This document shows, one piece after another, positions 12,180 through 22,749 of a stretch of DNA of 64,000 nucleotides. The notes beneath the pieces are model-generated. The model worked only from the letters and a program-made list of their open reading frames with translations, was not told the DNA's origin and searched no databases. Source of the DNA: Sequoia sempervirens (taxonomy: Eukaryota > Streptophyta > Pinopsida > Cupressales > Cupressaceae); the NCBI GenBank assembly GCA_007258455.2, contig VDFB02373365.1, positions 219,056,162 through 219,120,161 on the forward strand, given 5' to 3'. The translations under genes and the position numbers were made by a program. Positions within the stretch are counted from its first letter, which is position 1, and every line of letters begins with the position of its first letter.

Positions 12180-12706
12180 TTTGAATTTGATAATGGGGAG
12201 ATACTCCAACAAATGAGAATGCCATTGCAGAGAAAAAAGCACAATTAGGCTGGCAGGGAACATGTCAAATGTGGAGCCAAGTTTAATAATTTTATGCCTG
12301 TTTGGAAGACTGCACAATTTCCTTTAGAGAAGGTGTCTTGGAATAGGACCCGGTTAGCATATGCTTTAAGAGGTAGTTATTTTGAGTCATAAATTGATGT
12401 TGAAACAACTAGTATGTCATGTCCAAATGGGGAAGAGGCCATTCTTTGATATCCAAGAACAGTATGAAATAATATTGGCGATTGTATTGAAGAAAAATGT
12501 TGTTACTGAGAATCGATTGTCCATTGCAATAGCAAGTAAACAAGCAAATGAAAATAGTCTCTTTGTCTTTCTAAAGCCTGATGAAAATATAAGATAGTAC
12601 TGTCAAAAGCCTTCAAGAATTTTTTCAATTTAAAAAAAAAATTGGTGGTTGTGATGTGATTCACCCATTCCAAGTTCGAGTGGCAGCCATGGAGGCCTGC
12701 ACATAG
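12180..12706 (+). pseudogene. Unidentified coding-like fragment
   Basis: Reading with two in-frame stops and one frameshift (near 12592), the translation is non-repetitive and protein-like: VSWNRTRLAYALRGSYF at about 12338-12388, IDVETTSMSC, then NRLSIAIASKQAN and SLFVFLKPDEN at about 12510-12590, and after the frameshift VKSLQEFFQFKKKIGG and FQVRVAAMEACT to a stop at 12706. I do not recognise the family. It lies just downstream of LTR5's end, so it may be a processed host-gene fragment carried or targeted by the element. It could also be an old gag that I fail to recognise. Confidence 0.4.
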
Positions 12707-13380
12707 GCAAACGGAGTTAGGTAGCTGTGGAGCTAAAGGGTGCCCTGTGCAAGGAGAAGATATTTCTAGGTTTAATTCTTTCCTATCAGTCGTTCATTAT
12801 TTGGAATCATTTCCCTTTCCACATAAATGTCAGTGAGAGATTGGCAATTTGAATAAATCCCACCTTGCAAGATAGTTATATTATGTTTACGTTCCTGGCA
12901 ATCTAAAATAAGTGTAGCAAAATAAAATTTAAGTTAATAAATCTGGAAGCCATATCTCTTATACTTTGTAGAACCCTCCCTACCATGCCAAAATAGGAAG
13001 TGAAGATTCTACACAAAATGTGTTGTGTTGTCAATGAAAACAATGAGCAGACAGTAACAAACTTAAGATGTATGTGATCATTTCTTTTGTACTAATTAGT
13101 TAGAAGAATGAAATATTAGTGAAGATATGTTAAAATAATAATAATAATAATTCTTATGCCAATTTTTTGTCTATTGGAAATAATTAAGAAAGTTTATGCA
13201 CAATGATGTAATAACATGAATGCAAACAATTCATAAAATATACACTTGTTTAGGAGTCTCGTTGACCTGTCAAAAATCTACAATCTCTTGACATTATTTT
13301 GCGTTGCTTTCAACTTTAAAACTAATATTATGGTAAAATGGCTTCATTTCGTGAATTGCCTTAAATATTTGCCACTACAG
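12707..13380. other. Non-coding gap, no feature recognised
   Basis: AT-rich unique-looking sequence with a short (AAT)n run near 13132-13151. No coding frame, RNA gene or repeat boundary is visible. Confidence 0.5.
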
Positions 13381-14042
13381 CAACATCCGCGTGTTCATGG
13401 AATGTTCTTGTGAATGAGAGATTAAATTTTTTTTTAAAAAAATCTGATTTAAATTATGATTTCTGAATGTAAAGAAATGCCACCATAAAACCAAGGCAAA
13501 TAATTTCAATAAAAGGAAATACATTGACTTTGAGCAGCAATAGACCAATCCAAAATTCATTGCCTCCTATTCATAGTCACTACAATAACTCTCTCTGTTT
13601 TCCTTTTAATGTTGAATTTTTGTCTAATAAAATTAGTTATGGATGCTAAATAGAGTAGAAGGAAAATTAGTTCTAGATGCTAAATAGAGTAGAAGGAAAA
13701 GAGTGAATTTATTTATTTATTTCTTATTTATAAGAATAAAGGGGTTATTTACCTTGTCGTATAAAATCTGTTATTGTATTTCATCATATTTTTCTATTTA
13801 TTCTCTTTCTCTACTTTACAATCTATTATTTCACTTGTAGTAAATAAATACAAATACCATTAGAGGGTTGAGTCAACAATAGAGTTCTTATCTTGATTTT
13901 TATTAAAATGTTCATGTTGCTACCAATTTAGTCTTAGAGATCATATGATTAAATTATTATCATTTCATATAGAAATTAAGTTGATGTTTTGAGTCATTGA
14001 TTTGATATGATATTATCATTCTTCTGGGTATGAGTATGTTTA
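13381..14042. repeat. First copy of a 0.7 kb tandem repeat (left terminus missing)
   Basis: The stretch from CAACATCCG at 13381 to GGGTATGAGTATG near 14038 is repeated almost base for base about 731 bases downstream. The 58-base right arm (13985-14042) is the reverse complement of the left arm of copy 2. The left arm is absent here and replaced by unrelated sequence ending CCACTACAG. No coding capacity beyond a shared 60-codon chance frame. Confidence 0.8.
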
Positions 14043-14052
14043 TTAATTAAGA

Positions 14053-14765
14053 TAAACATACTCATACCTAGGAGAATGATAATATCATATCAAATCAATG
14101 ACTCAAAACAACAACATCCGCATGTTCATGGAATGTTCTTGTGAATGAGAGATTAAATTTTTTTTTAAAAAAATCAGATTTAAATTATGATTTCTGAATG
14201 TAAAGAAATGCCACCATAAAACCAAGGCAAATAATTTCAATAAAAGGAAATACATTGACTTTGAGCAGCAATAGACCAATCCAAAATTCATTGCCTCCTA
14301 TTCACAGTCACTACAATAACTCTCTCTGTTTTCCTTTTAATGTTGAATTTTTGTCTAATAAAATTAGTTATGGATGCTAAATAGAGTAGAAGGAAAATTA
14401 GTTCTGGATGCTAAATAGAGTAGAAGGAAAAGAGTGAATTTTATTTATTTATTTCTTATTTATAAGGATAAAGGGGTTATTTACCTTGTCGTATAAAATC
14501 TGTTATTGTATTTCATCATATTTTTCTATTTATTCTCTTTCTCTACTTTACAATCTATTATTTCACTTGTAGTAAATAAATACAAATACCATTAGAGGGT
14601 TGAGTCAACAATAGAGTTCTTATCTTGATTTTTATTAAAATGTTCATGTTGCTACCAATTTAGTCTTAGAGATCATATGATTAAATTATTATCATTTCAT
14701 ATAGAAATTAAGTTGATGTTTTGAGTCATTGATTTGATATGATATTATCATTCTTCTGGGTATGA

Positions 14766-14770
<5 letters not shown>
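14053..14770. mobile_element. Second copy, with about 54-base terminal inverted repeats (MITE- or foldback-like)
   Basis: Left arm 14053-14110 and right arm 14717-14770 are near-perfect inverted complements, with tips reading ATACTCATACC and GGTATGAGTAT. The body matches the first copy. The pair of arms plus lack of coding potential resembles a MITE or a foldback element; the right tip runs straight into a (TA)n tract, so a TA target duplication cannot be judged. The junction between copies (13985-14110) forms a long hairpin with a loop of about 10 bases. Confidence 0.6.

Positions 14771-14843
<73 letters not shown>
14767..14843. repeat. (TA)n microsatellite, about 77 bases
   Basis: Uninterrupted alternating TA, starting at the right tip of the inverted-repeat element. 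A shorter tract lies at 15131-15160. Confidence 0.95.
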
Positions 14844-14845
<2 letters not shown>

Positions 14846-15127
14846 ATTTTCTAATCATCATTGTTCCCTACTTTCATTGTTCCCTACTTATTGATTTGAC
14901 AATTATCGATATGATATTTAGATAGAAAAAAAATAGTGACTGATTGCAAAGAAAACTGCTCTCACATTTCTTAAAATCTTATTAAATACTTTTTGGGTTT
15001 TATTTTATTATCTTTCACCTTTCCAAAACATTTTGAATTTTAAAATTTTGATAAGTTATGTAAAAGTTATGTTTATTTTACCGATACCTTGTTTGGCTGG
15101 AAATCAGCATATTGGAAATTTAATAAA

Positions 15128-15164
<37 letters not shown>

Positions 15165-16332
15165 GCATTCCTCCTAGATTCGAGCTATATCTCTTTCATG
15201 TCATTAAATAAGGTAGCTTGATTAGTACATATAGTATAGTGGTTCCCACTTCAAATTATTTAGTAAATTGGTATTGTATTATGAAATAGTAATGTCAACT
15301 TTCCATAGCTCATTGTGAGCATAAGCATTTCCACAATTATATTACTTTGATTTTATTCCATTTTGTCTTAGTTAACAATATTAAAGTTATCTTGAATACT
15401 TGAATAAAATTAAATCAATGTGTTAGTATAATTTCCCTAGTTGTCAAAATAGGTTTCTCATTAGTGTTTATACTATATCTATGGATTATCTAATCATTAT
15501 TGCTCCACCTTATTGATTTGATAAGTATTACTAAACAATGGTTGTTAGATATGAAAAAAAAAAAACCAAATAGAAAATATGTTCAGCGAATGTAATAGGG
15601 TCTTATGTGTCAATGGTAACTCCTGCTATAGGGAAATATTCTGATTTGTGTGTATTTAAAACTGCCTTTAATGTATTCTTTACTAAATATTACTTAAGGT
15701 ATGGTTAATTGGGAAGTCATCCATTGGCATTAGCCCAATATTTATAATCAAGGTCTATTTGTTTAAGAGTCTCTCTTTGAGTTGTTAACATTATCATTGT
15801 TGTTTGAGTTGATGTTATGAATAAGATTGATGTTAGGACATCTTTTTAACCTAGTGGTTTGTATCCCTTGCTATCCAACCATGTGTGAGATGGTTGAAGT
15901 CTAGTTGTTGAACTATGGTTCCTCTGCGAAGTATATATGTAGGTAAGGCTGTCTGAGACTAGCCCTTGAGGAATTAGGTCTACCCCCTAGGCTTGTTCTT
16001 TTATTATTATTTAAAGATACCATTGATATATAAATTCTATTTGCATAACTCATGACTTGAACCAAGTATGGGATTATTGATGTTTTCATGGAGCCAATCA
16101 AGCCTACCTTGGTGATGTGGATCCGATATCTCCATTTGAAACTCAACCATGATTGTCGAAACAAATGGGTAGATGGTTGAGTTCTTCTAATTTATTGGTC
16201 AGATGTTGTTATGGTTTTTATTAATTGTATTTTGGAAACAAATTTGTGTTAGTTAGTCACGTGTTGTAAGCGAAATTTGAAATATGTGTTTTGTCTTTAA
16301 CTCTATTTTGGTAGAAATTTTTGGGCATTACA
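14844..16332. other. Non-coding region; right end may be a minus-strand LTR (LTR6 candidate)
   Basis: No gene is visible. At 16332, reading minus, the copia RNase H frame is broken by TGTAATGCCC, the form in which the gypsy LTRs here begin. Further in the minus direction, CTCAAGGGCTAGTCT near 15966 and CACATGGTTGGATAG near 15880 resemble two internal boxes of those LTRs. The other end and a target duplication were not found, so this is a candidate only. Confidence 0.3.
15131..15160. repeat. (TA)n microsatellite, about 30 bases
   Basis: Uninterrupted AT alternation within otherwise AT-rich non-coding sequence. Confidence 0.95.
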
Positions 16333-16500
16333 TACTCATCCAACTAATTTCACCACCAAACAAAGTAAACACATCAACACTGATAAATTTCCTACTATCA
16401 ACATCACCTGCTCAATCTAAATCCACATAACCATGAATAACAAGGGAAATCTCATCTTCAGTCATATTACTATGATAACATAAGGAATAATTTGAGGTAT
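16333..16500 (-). pseudogene. Copia RNase H domain, C-terminal half of split gene
   Basis: Minus-strand translation gives SNYSLCYHSNMTEDE, then GYVDLD-AGDVDSRKF and FTLFGGEISWMSM. These are the standard copia RNase H blocks (GY-D-D-AGD-D-R, then FTL-GG--SW-S). One stop replaces the usual residue after VDLD. The matching N-terminal half ends at 31733 with RYLWGT, so this piece completes that domain across the 15.2 kb insertion. The part that should contain the TEAEY block is missing because the sequence changes at 16332. Confidence 0.85.
16496..16500. repeat. Target-site duplication of the 15.2 kb element (GGTAT; partner GGTAC at 31733-31737)
   Basis: The five bases next to each outer end match at four of five positions. 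Removing 16501-31732 plus one copy restores the copia reading frame, which independently supports these boundaries. Confidence 0.8.
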
Positions 16501-17487
16501 TGTAGATGCCAAATCTACAAATGGTTAGTATTTCAAAAACAAGCTAATAATCAAGCATCCATATGAAATAATAAATCATGTTTCTAAATGAAAACAAATT
16601 ACAAGATAAACTAAAGCATATAAAACATGAAATAAACTCTATTTCATATTGGATTGGTGCTATTGTAGAAAATAGCCCTTTCCCAATCCTTGATAGATAA
16701 GCTAAATGATATAATGCCAATGATGATGATGGAGTGATGGTGGGAAAAATTAGTTCTCTTGAAGAGAGTGACTTGACATGAATGATTGTGGAGATTGTGG
16801 AGGATTTGATAAAAGATGAAGGCTTTCATTTATAGATTATCAAATGCTAAGAGTGCTCAAGAGGGGGAAATGTGGGACTAAAAAAAGGCCAATTGTCATC
16901 TTGCCATAGGTTGATGGGTGTACAAGATTTGGGAAATGTGCCCAAGAGGGGGAAATTTTAAATTTTAATTTGAGAGTTAATGCTTAGTTTGACCTTTGCA
17001 AGGGACATGTAAGAGACATTAATAGCTTTGTTGGATGTACATGTCCACTTGATTTTGAATTCAAACTTGAGGGAATATTCCTCAAAGATGCCATGTTGAT
17101 GGAAAATGTTGATTTAATAAATCAATAAATTGATTTATATGTGCAAGTGGCAAAATATAGAGAATACAAGTGATTAGGATTAGCATTAGATTAAATTTAA
17201 TCCTGATTTAGTTAATTAAAAAGAGGATTAGGTGATTTGACCTTTTTTATTTAGATTTAAAGATTAAACTAAATCAAAAAGGAGATGAAAGATGATGAAG
17301 ATTTAGTTAAATAAATATTTGATTTATTTAGCTAAGGGTGATAATGATAAGATTAAATTAAATAAAGTTGATGACCTTTAGGAGATTGGAATTGATTTAC
17401 CTGATGAATGGATGAATGTGAATTTGATTTATTTAATGAGTGGATGAATGTGAGTTGAGTGCATGATGTTAATTTTACTTGTCTACA
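16501..17487 (-). repeat. Outer 3' LTR of the 15.2 kb element
   Basis: Begins (minus) TGTAGACAAG and ends GGCATCTACA, giving TGTAGA...TCTACA termini. It is clearly similar throughout to 18937-19950 and 30724-31732. A polypurine tract precedes it on the minus strand. Confidence 0.9.
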
Positions 17488-17503
17488 TCTTGCCCCTCTT
17501 TGA
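17488..17503 (-). promoter_or_regulatory. Polypurine tract before outer 3' LTR
   Basis: Minus strand reads CAAAGAGGGGCAAGA directly next to the LTR start TGTAGACAAG, the expected primer site for plus-strand synthesis. It fixes the element orientation as minus. Confidence 0.75.
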
Positions 17504-18936
17504 AGCAATGTACTTGCTGTGTTGGTTCAAAGAATAAACTTGCCGCAATCAAAAGTAAAAAAAAAATTAATTTTTCAGATGCCCTAGTGGAAAGAAGTAC
17601 ACTGGTACATTGCCCCCTTGAGAGATCAAGTGAAAAGATTTGATTTGAGGTCGATCTCACGATAAAGAGGTTCAAGATGGATGGTTATCATGATGATGCA
17701 AATGAGATAGTTTTAAGATGTTTAGAATAACATATCTATGTTACCTTAAACAACTTAAATGATGATATGATGTGATGATGGATGAGATGGATGATGTGAT
17801 ATGCTACGATTATGCAAATGTATGATTTATACTGGTGCTTAGACTAACAAATCTAAATTATGATGATGATGCAAATGAAATGCATGTGACATGATCAATG
17901 TTTCCTATTATGTATGATATGAATGATATGTGGTATGCTAACAGTTTTGTGGATGCAGGAAGGATGCATGATGGATGCATTGGTGATGTTAAGTTAGCAT
18001 GGAAATGAGATGATGACAAGAGGATCCAACAAGTCCATGATCTAACAAGAATTTATTAGAGATGATAGATGATGATAGATGATGATGCGCTTATCAAGGA
18101 TTGGGATTTTAAAAGGGCTACTTACCTTATGTTTGATAACACACATAGATACGATGCATCAAGGTATAAAGAACTAGGATGGCATTGTACCTAGTACGAT
18201 GGAATTTGACTCAACAAGCAGATAGGAGTATTCTTGTTCACACTTGACGTACAAAAACCTTGCTAGGATGTACCTAACAAAGCAAGTATTCACCAAGTTA
18301 ATTTACAAGAACGTCCAACAAGCACAATAGATAAAAGGATAATGATCGTTTCCCCATTCCTATCTCTTTAAATCCTTCATTCGAATATCATCTAGAGGTC
18401 CTTGGAATGAGCGCAATAAGATAAATCAAAAGAATAGATTAAGTATGCAAACAAGCCAATGTTCTTCATATCTCTAGCCAAAAGAGATTTGTTTTGATAG
18501 GATAAGAATCCAAAGTGATATCGAAAATGATGCCTATTATCAAAACGATATATCCCAGGACATGCATTGTATAGGATGATGATGGTTTGATAAGTTGATT
18601 GATAGGCTACTGATATAAAGTGGATTCACATGTTTAAAAATGATCAAGAGTTTGATTTTGTTTTAACGGTTTGTTGCTTCAATTTAGATTTTATGATTGA
18701 AGTTTTATTTTGTCGATTGCTGTGATTGTTTCTGTTTGTTTTTCTAAAGGATGAAGGTGACGATCATTTTATTATGGATGATTGATTATCACGGGTGCAA
18801 GCAAGATGAGACAAATGGATTTTTTCAAATATTTGGATTTTTTGAAATTTTGAAATGTTTTGAGGCCGTTTTTGGTATTTTCAAGATTTTATAAATGTTT
18901 TGATTTTTTGATTTTTCAAATGTTTTGATTTTATAA
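17488..18936 (-). repeat. Duplicated 3' internal segment of the 15.2 kb element
   Basis: About 1.45 kb that matches 19951 to about 21345 along its length, including the PPT, a (GATGATG)-rich region and the terminal T-rich stretch. It ends abruptly at the next LTR within a TTTTGATT-rich tract. No coding potential is seen. Confidence 0.85.
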
Positions 18937-19950
18937 TATAGATGTCAAATCTGCAAGTGGTTAGTATTTCAAAGTTACCAAGCTAATAATCAAGCATCCA
19001 TATGAAATAATAAATCATGTTTCTAAATGCAAACAAATCACAAGATAAACTAAAGCATATAAAACATGAAATAAACCCTATTTCATATTGGATTGGTGCT
19101 ATTGTAGAAAATAGCTCTTTCCCAATCCTTAATAGATAAGCTAAATGATATAATGCCAATGATGATGATGGAGTGATGGTGGGAAAAATCACTTCTCCTG
19201 AAGAGAGTGACTTGACATGAATGATTGTGGAGATTGTGGAGATTGTGGAGGATTTGATAAAAGATGAAGGCTTTCATTTATAGATTATCAAATGCTAAGA
19301 GTGCTCAAGAGGGAGCAATGTGGCACTAAAAAAAGGCCAATGAAAAGAGACCACTTGTCATCTTGCCATAGGTTGAGGGGTGTGCAAGATTTGGGAAATG
19401 TACCCAAGAGGGGGAAATTTCAAATTTGAATTTGAGAGTTAATACTTAGTTTGACCTTTGCAAGGGACATGTATGAGACATTAATTGATTTGTTGGATGT
19501 ACATGTCCACTTGATTTTGAATTCAAACTTGAGGGAATATTCTTCAAAGATGCAATGTTGATGGAAAATGTTGATTTAATAAATCAATAAATTGATTTAT
19601 ATGTGCAAGTGGAAAAATCTAGAGAATATAAGTGATTAGGATTAGCATTAGATTAGATTTAATCCGGATTTAGTTAATTAAAAAGAGGATTAGATGATTT
19701 GACCCTTTTTCTTTTAGATTTAAAGATTAAACTTAATAAAAAAGGAGATGAAAGATGATAAAGATTTAGTGAAATAAATATTTGATTTATTTAGCTAAGG
19801 GTGATAATGATAAGATTAAATTAAATAAAGTTCATGACCTTTAGGATATTGAAATTGATTTACCTGATGAATGGATGAATGTGAATTTGATTTATTTAAT
19901 GAGTGGATGAACATGAATTAAATGCACGATGTTAATTTCACGTCTCTACA
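18937..19950 (-). repeat. Middle LTR of the 15.2 kb element
   Basis: Same sequence family as the outer LTRs; its terminal bases are TATAGATG where the others have TGTAGATG. Followed on the plus side by the second PPT. Confidence 0.9.
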
Positions 19951-19966
19951 TTTTTCTCCTCTTTGA
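19951..19966 (-). promoter_or_regulatory. Polypurine tract before middle LTR
   Basis: Minus strand reads AAAGAGGAGAAAAA immediately before TGTAGAGACG, the LTR start. Confidence 0.7.
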
Positions 19967-22749
19967 AGCAATGTACTTGCTACATTGGTTCAAAGAATAA
20001 ACTTGCTGTGATCAAAAGTAAAAAAAATTCTTATTTTTTGGATGACCCAGCGGAAAGAAGTACATTGGTATATTTTATTTGAGGGTCGATCTCGTGATAA
20101 AGAGGTTCAAGATGGATGGTTATGATGATGATGCAAATGAGATAGTTTTAAGATGCTTAGAACAACAAATCTATGTTACTTTAAACAACTTAAATGATGA
20201 TATGATGTGATGATGGATGATATGGATGATGCAATATGCTATGATTATGTAAATGTATGATTTATGTTGATGCTTAGACTAACAGATCATCTATATTATA
20301 ATGATGATGCAAATGCAATGCATGTGAAGTGATCAATGTTTCCTATTATGTATGATAAGAATGATATGTGGTATGCTGACAGTTTTGTGGATGCAAGATG
20401 GATGCATGATGGATGCATTGGTGATGTTATGTTAGCGTGGAAATGAGATGATGACAAGAGGATCCAACAAGTCCATGATCTGACAAGACTTTATTAGAGA
20501 TGATGATGATGCGCTTATCAAGGATTGGGATTTTAAAAGGGCTACTTAGCTTATGTTTGATAACACACATAGATATGATGCATCAAGTTATAAAGAACCA
20601 AGATGGCATTGTACCTAGTGTGATGGAATTTGACTCAACAAGCAGATAGGAGTATTCTTGTTCACACTTGACATACGGAAACATTGCTAGGATGTACCTA
20701 ACAAAGCAAGTATTCACCAAGTTATTTTACAATAACGTCCAACAAGCACAACAGACAAAAGGATAATGATCATTGCCCCATTCCTATCTCTCTAAATCAT
20801 TCATTCATATATCATCAAGAGGTCCTTGGAATGAGCGCAATAAGATAAATCAAAAGAAAAGATCAAGTATGCAAACAAGCCAATGTTCTTCATATCTCTA
20901 GCCAAAATGGATTTGTTTTGATAGGATAAGAATCCAAAGTGATATCGAAAATGATGCCCATTGTCAGAACGATAAATCCTAGGACATGCATTGTATAGGA
21001 TGATGATGGTTTGATAAGTTGATTGATAGGCTATTGATATAAAGTGGAATGACATGTTTGAAAATAATCAAGAGTTTGATTTTGTTTTAACGATTTGTTG
21101 CTTCGATTTTGATTTTACGATTGAAGTTTTCTTTTGTCGATTGTTGTGATTGTTTCTATTTGTTTTTCCAAAGGATGAAGGTGACGATCAGTTTATTATG
21201 GATGATTGATTATTGCGGGTGCAAGGGAGATGAGATAGATGGATTTTTTCAAATATTTGGATGTTTTTAATGTTTTGAAATGTTTTGAGGCTGTTTTTGG
21301 TATTTTCAAGATTTTATAAATGTTTTGATTTTTCTTTTTCAAATGTTTTTGGATTTTGGATTTTTTTCAATTTTTTTCATTTCGTGTATTTTGAATGTTT
21401 TTTTATTTTTTATGTTTTTCAAATGTTTTTGGATTTTATGTCTCGGGGGCTAATCCAAGATGAGCCTTGCCTATGTTTAAGCTCATAGATGACGTAGTTT
21501 GGATGCCATGTTTTTGAATTTTTTGATGTTTTGGATGTTTTTGGATTTTTCGCAGGCTTTTGATGATTTGGATATGGACATGTGTGATGATATTAGTGTT
21601 TTGTTTGTTGAAAACCAAGATAAGGTTGAATAATCAAATCGATGGATTGATGATGATGATAACATTGTTGAGGATACACAACAATGCAAGGATTTGATTG
21701 ATCGGGATTGATGACGATAACATTGTTGAGGATGCAAAACAATGCAAGGATTGATTGATTAGGTTTGATGATGATAACATTGTTGAGGATGCACAACAAT
21801 GCAAGGATAGTGTTAAGGAACACAAGGATTAGGATGGATACCCCAAGATTACGGATTGATTGGATTCGATTGATTGGGATTGTTGAAGCTTGGTTTGGAA
21901 CAAAAGATGTTTGAGTGATTTGATGTGATGTTCAAGGTGCAAATTTAAATGCGACTGATAGTGATTATTTGGATTGATGTTCGACAAAAGATGAAGACTG
22001 ATAAGGAATGTCTTCTCGTCAAAATATGCCATGGGCTACTGATTTGGATTTTGGATCACAAATGATTTGACCAATTTGATTTCACATTTGCCAATGTTTA
22101 GATTGCCACATAAGTTGGAGGATATAGATGAAGACTTATTCTTGAAGCAAGATGTAAATATCTACCCCCAATGTCTAGCAATGTATGGGATGCCATGGAT
22201 GGATGCTTGGATAGGTCTATGGATGGATGGATATGGTAAGCATGCAAAGAATGCAAAGGATTATCTTGTGGAAAGATAAGGTGTTCAGATAAGGAATGCT
22301 CATTTGGATAGTGCTTCATGGCTCAGATAACGTTAGATAGGATGAAATCAATGAAAAGGGCCCATGTCAAGATGTTTACCATAAGCAAGCGTAAAGTGTG
22401 CACCAAACTTTTTCAAGATCAAGATATCTTGGACTATGTATGAAGATGAATGAAAATGGATTGGATAACTGGTTCATGGATGAATAGATTTATCATGGAT
22501 AAGATGGATGGAATGTTGGATTTATTATGGATGGAATGAGATGCTTTCTCTTGGAGTGGCGCATGTAGATGCTCGATTCTACACATGAAGCATGTTTTCT
22601 AGGTTTTCATCATGGTCTTTCCCAAAGTTCCACCATAGTGGTTTTCACTAGAGGACAATTTTTTTCTCTTTACTATTTTCAATCCTTTTTATGATTTTTT
22701 TTTGGATTTTCATATATATATTTATTGGTTTCTTTGAAAGATTTTAAGC
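19967..22749 (-). other. Non-coding 3' internal region of the 15.2 kb element
   Basis: Matches 17488-18936 up to about 21345, then continues as T-rich (TTTTTGGATTTT) and GATG-rich repeats. Only short chance frames. It probably represents untranslated RNA between the ORF and the 3' LTR. Confidence 0.6.
21645..21810. repeat. Tandem repeat, about three units of 56-65 bases
   Basis: GATAACATTGTTGAGGAT followed by ACAACAATGCAAGGAT recurs three times, linked by ATTGATT/GATTGATG spacers of slightly different length. Confidence 0.8.

Noticed and set aside
13375..14291. Two near-identical 60-codon minus-strand frames as a duplicated gene
   Set aside because: They are part of a duplicated non-coding repeat and have no recognisable domain or start context.
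21593..21825. His/Cys/Ser repeat protein
   Set aside because: Caused by the GATAACATTGTTGAGGAT tandem repeat read in antisense to no known product.
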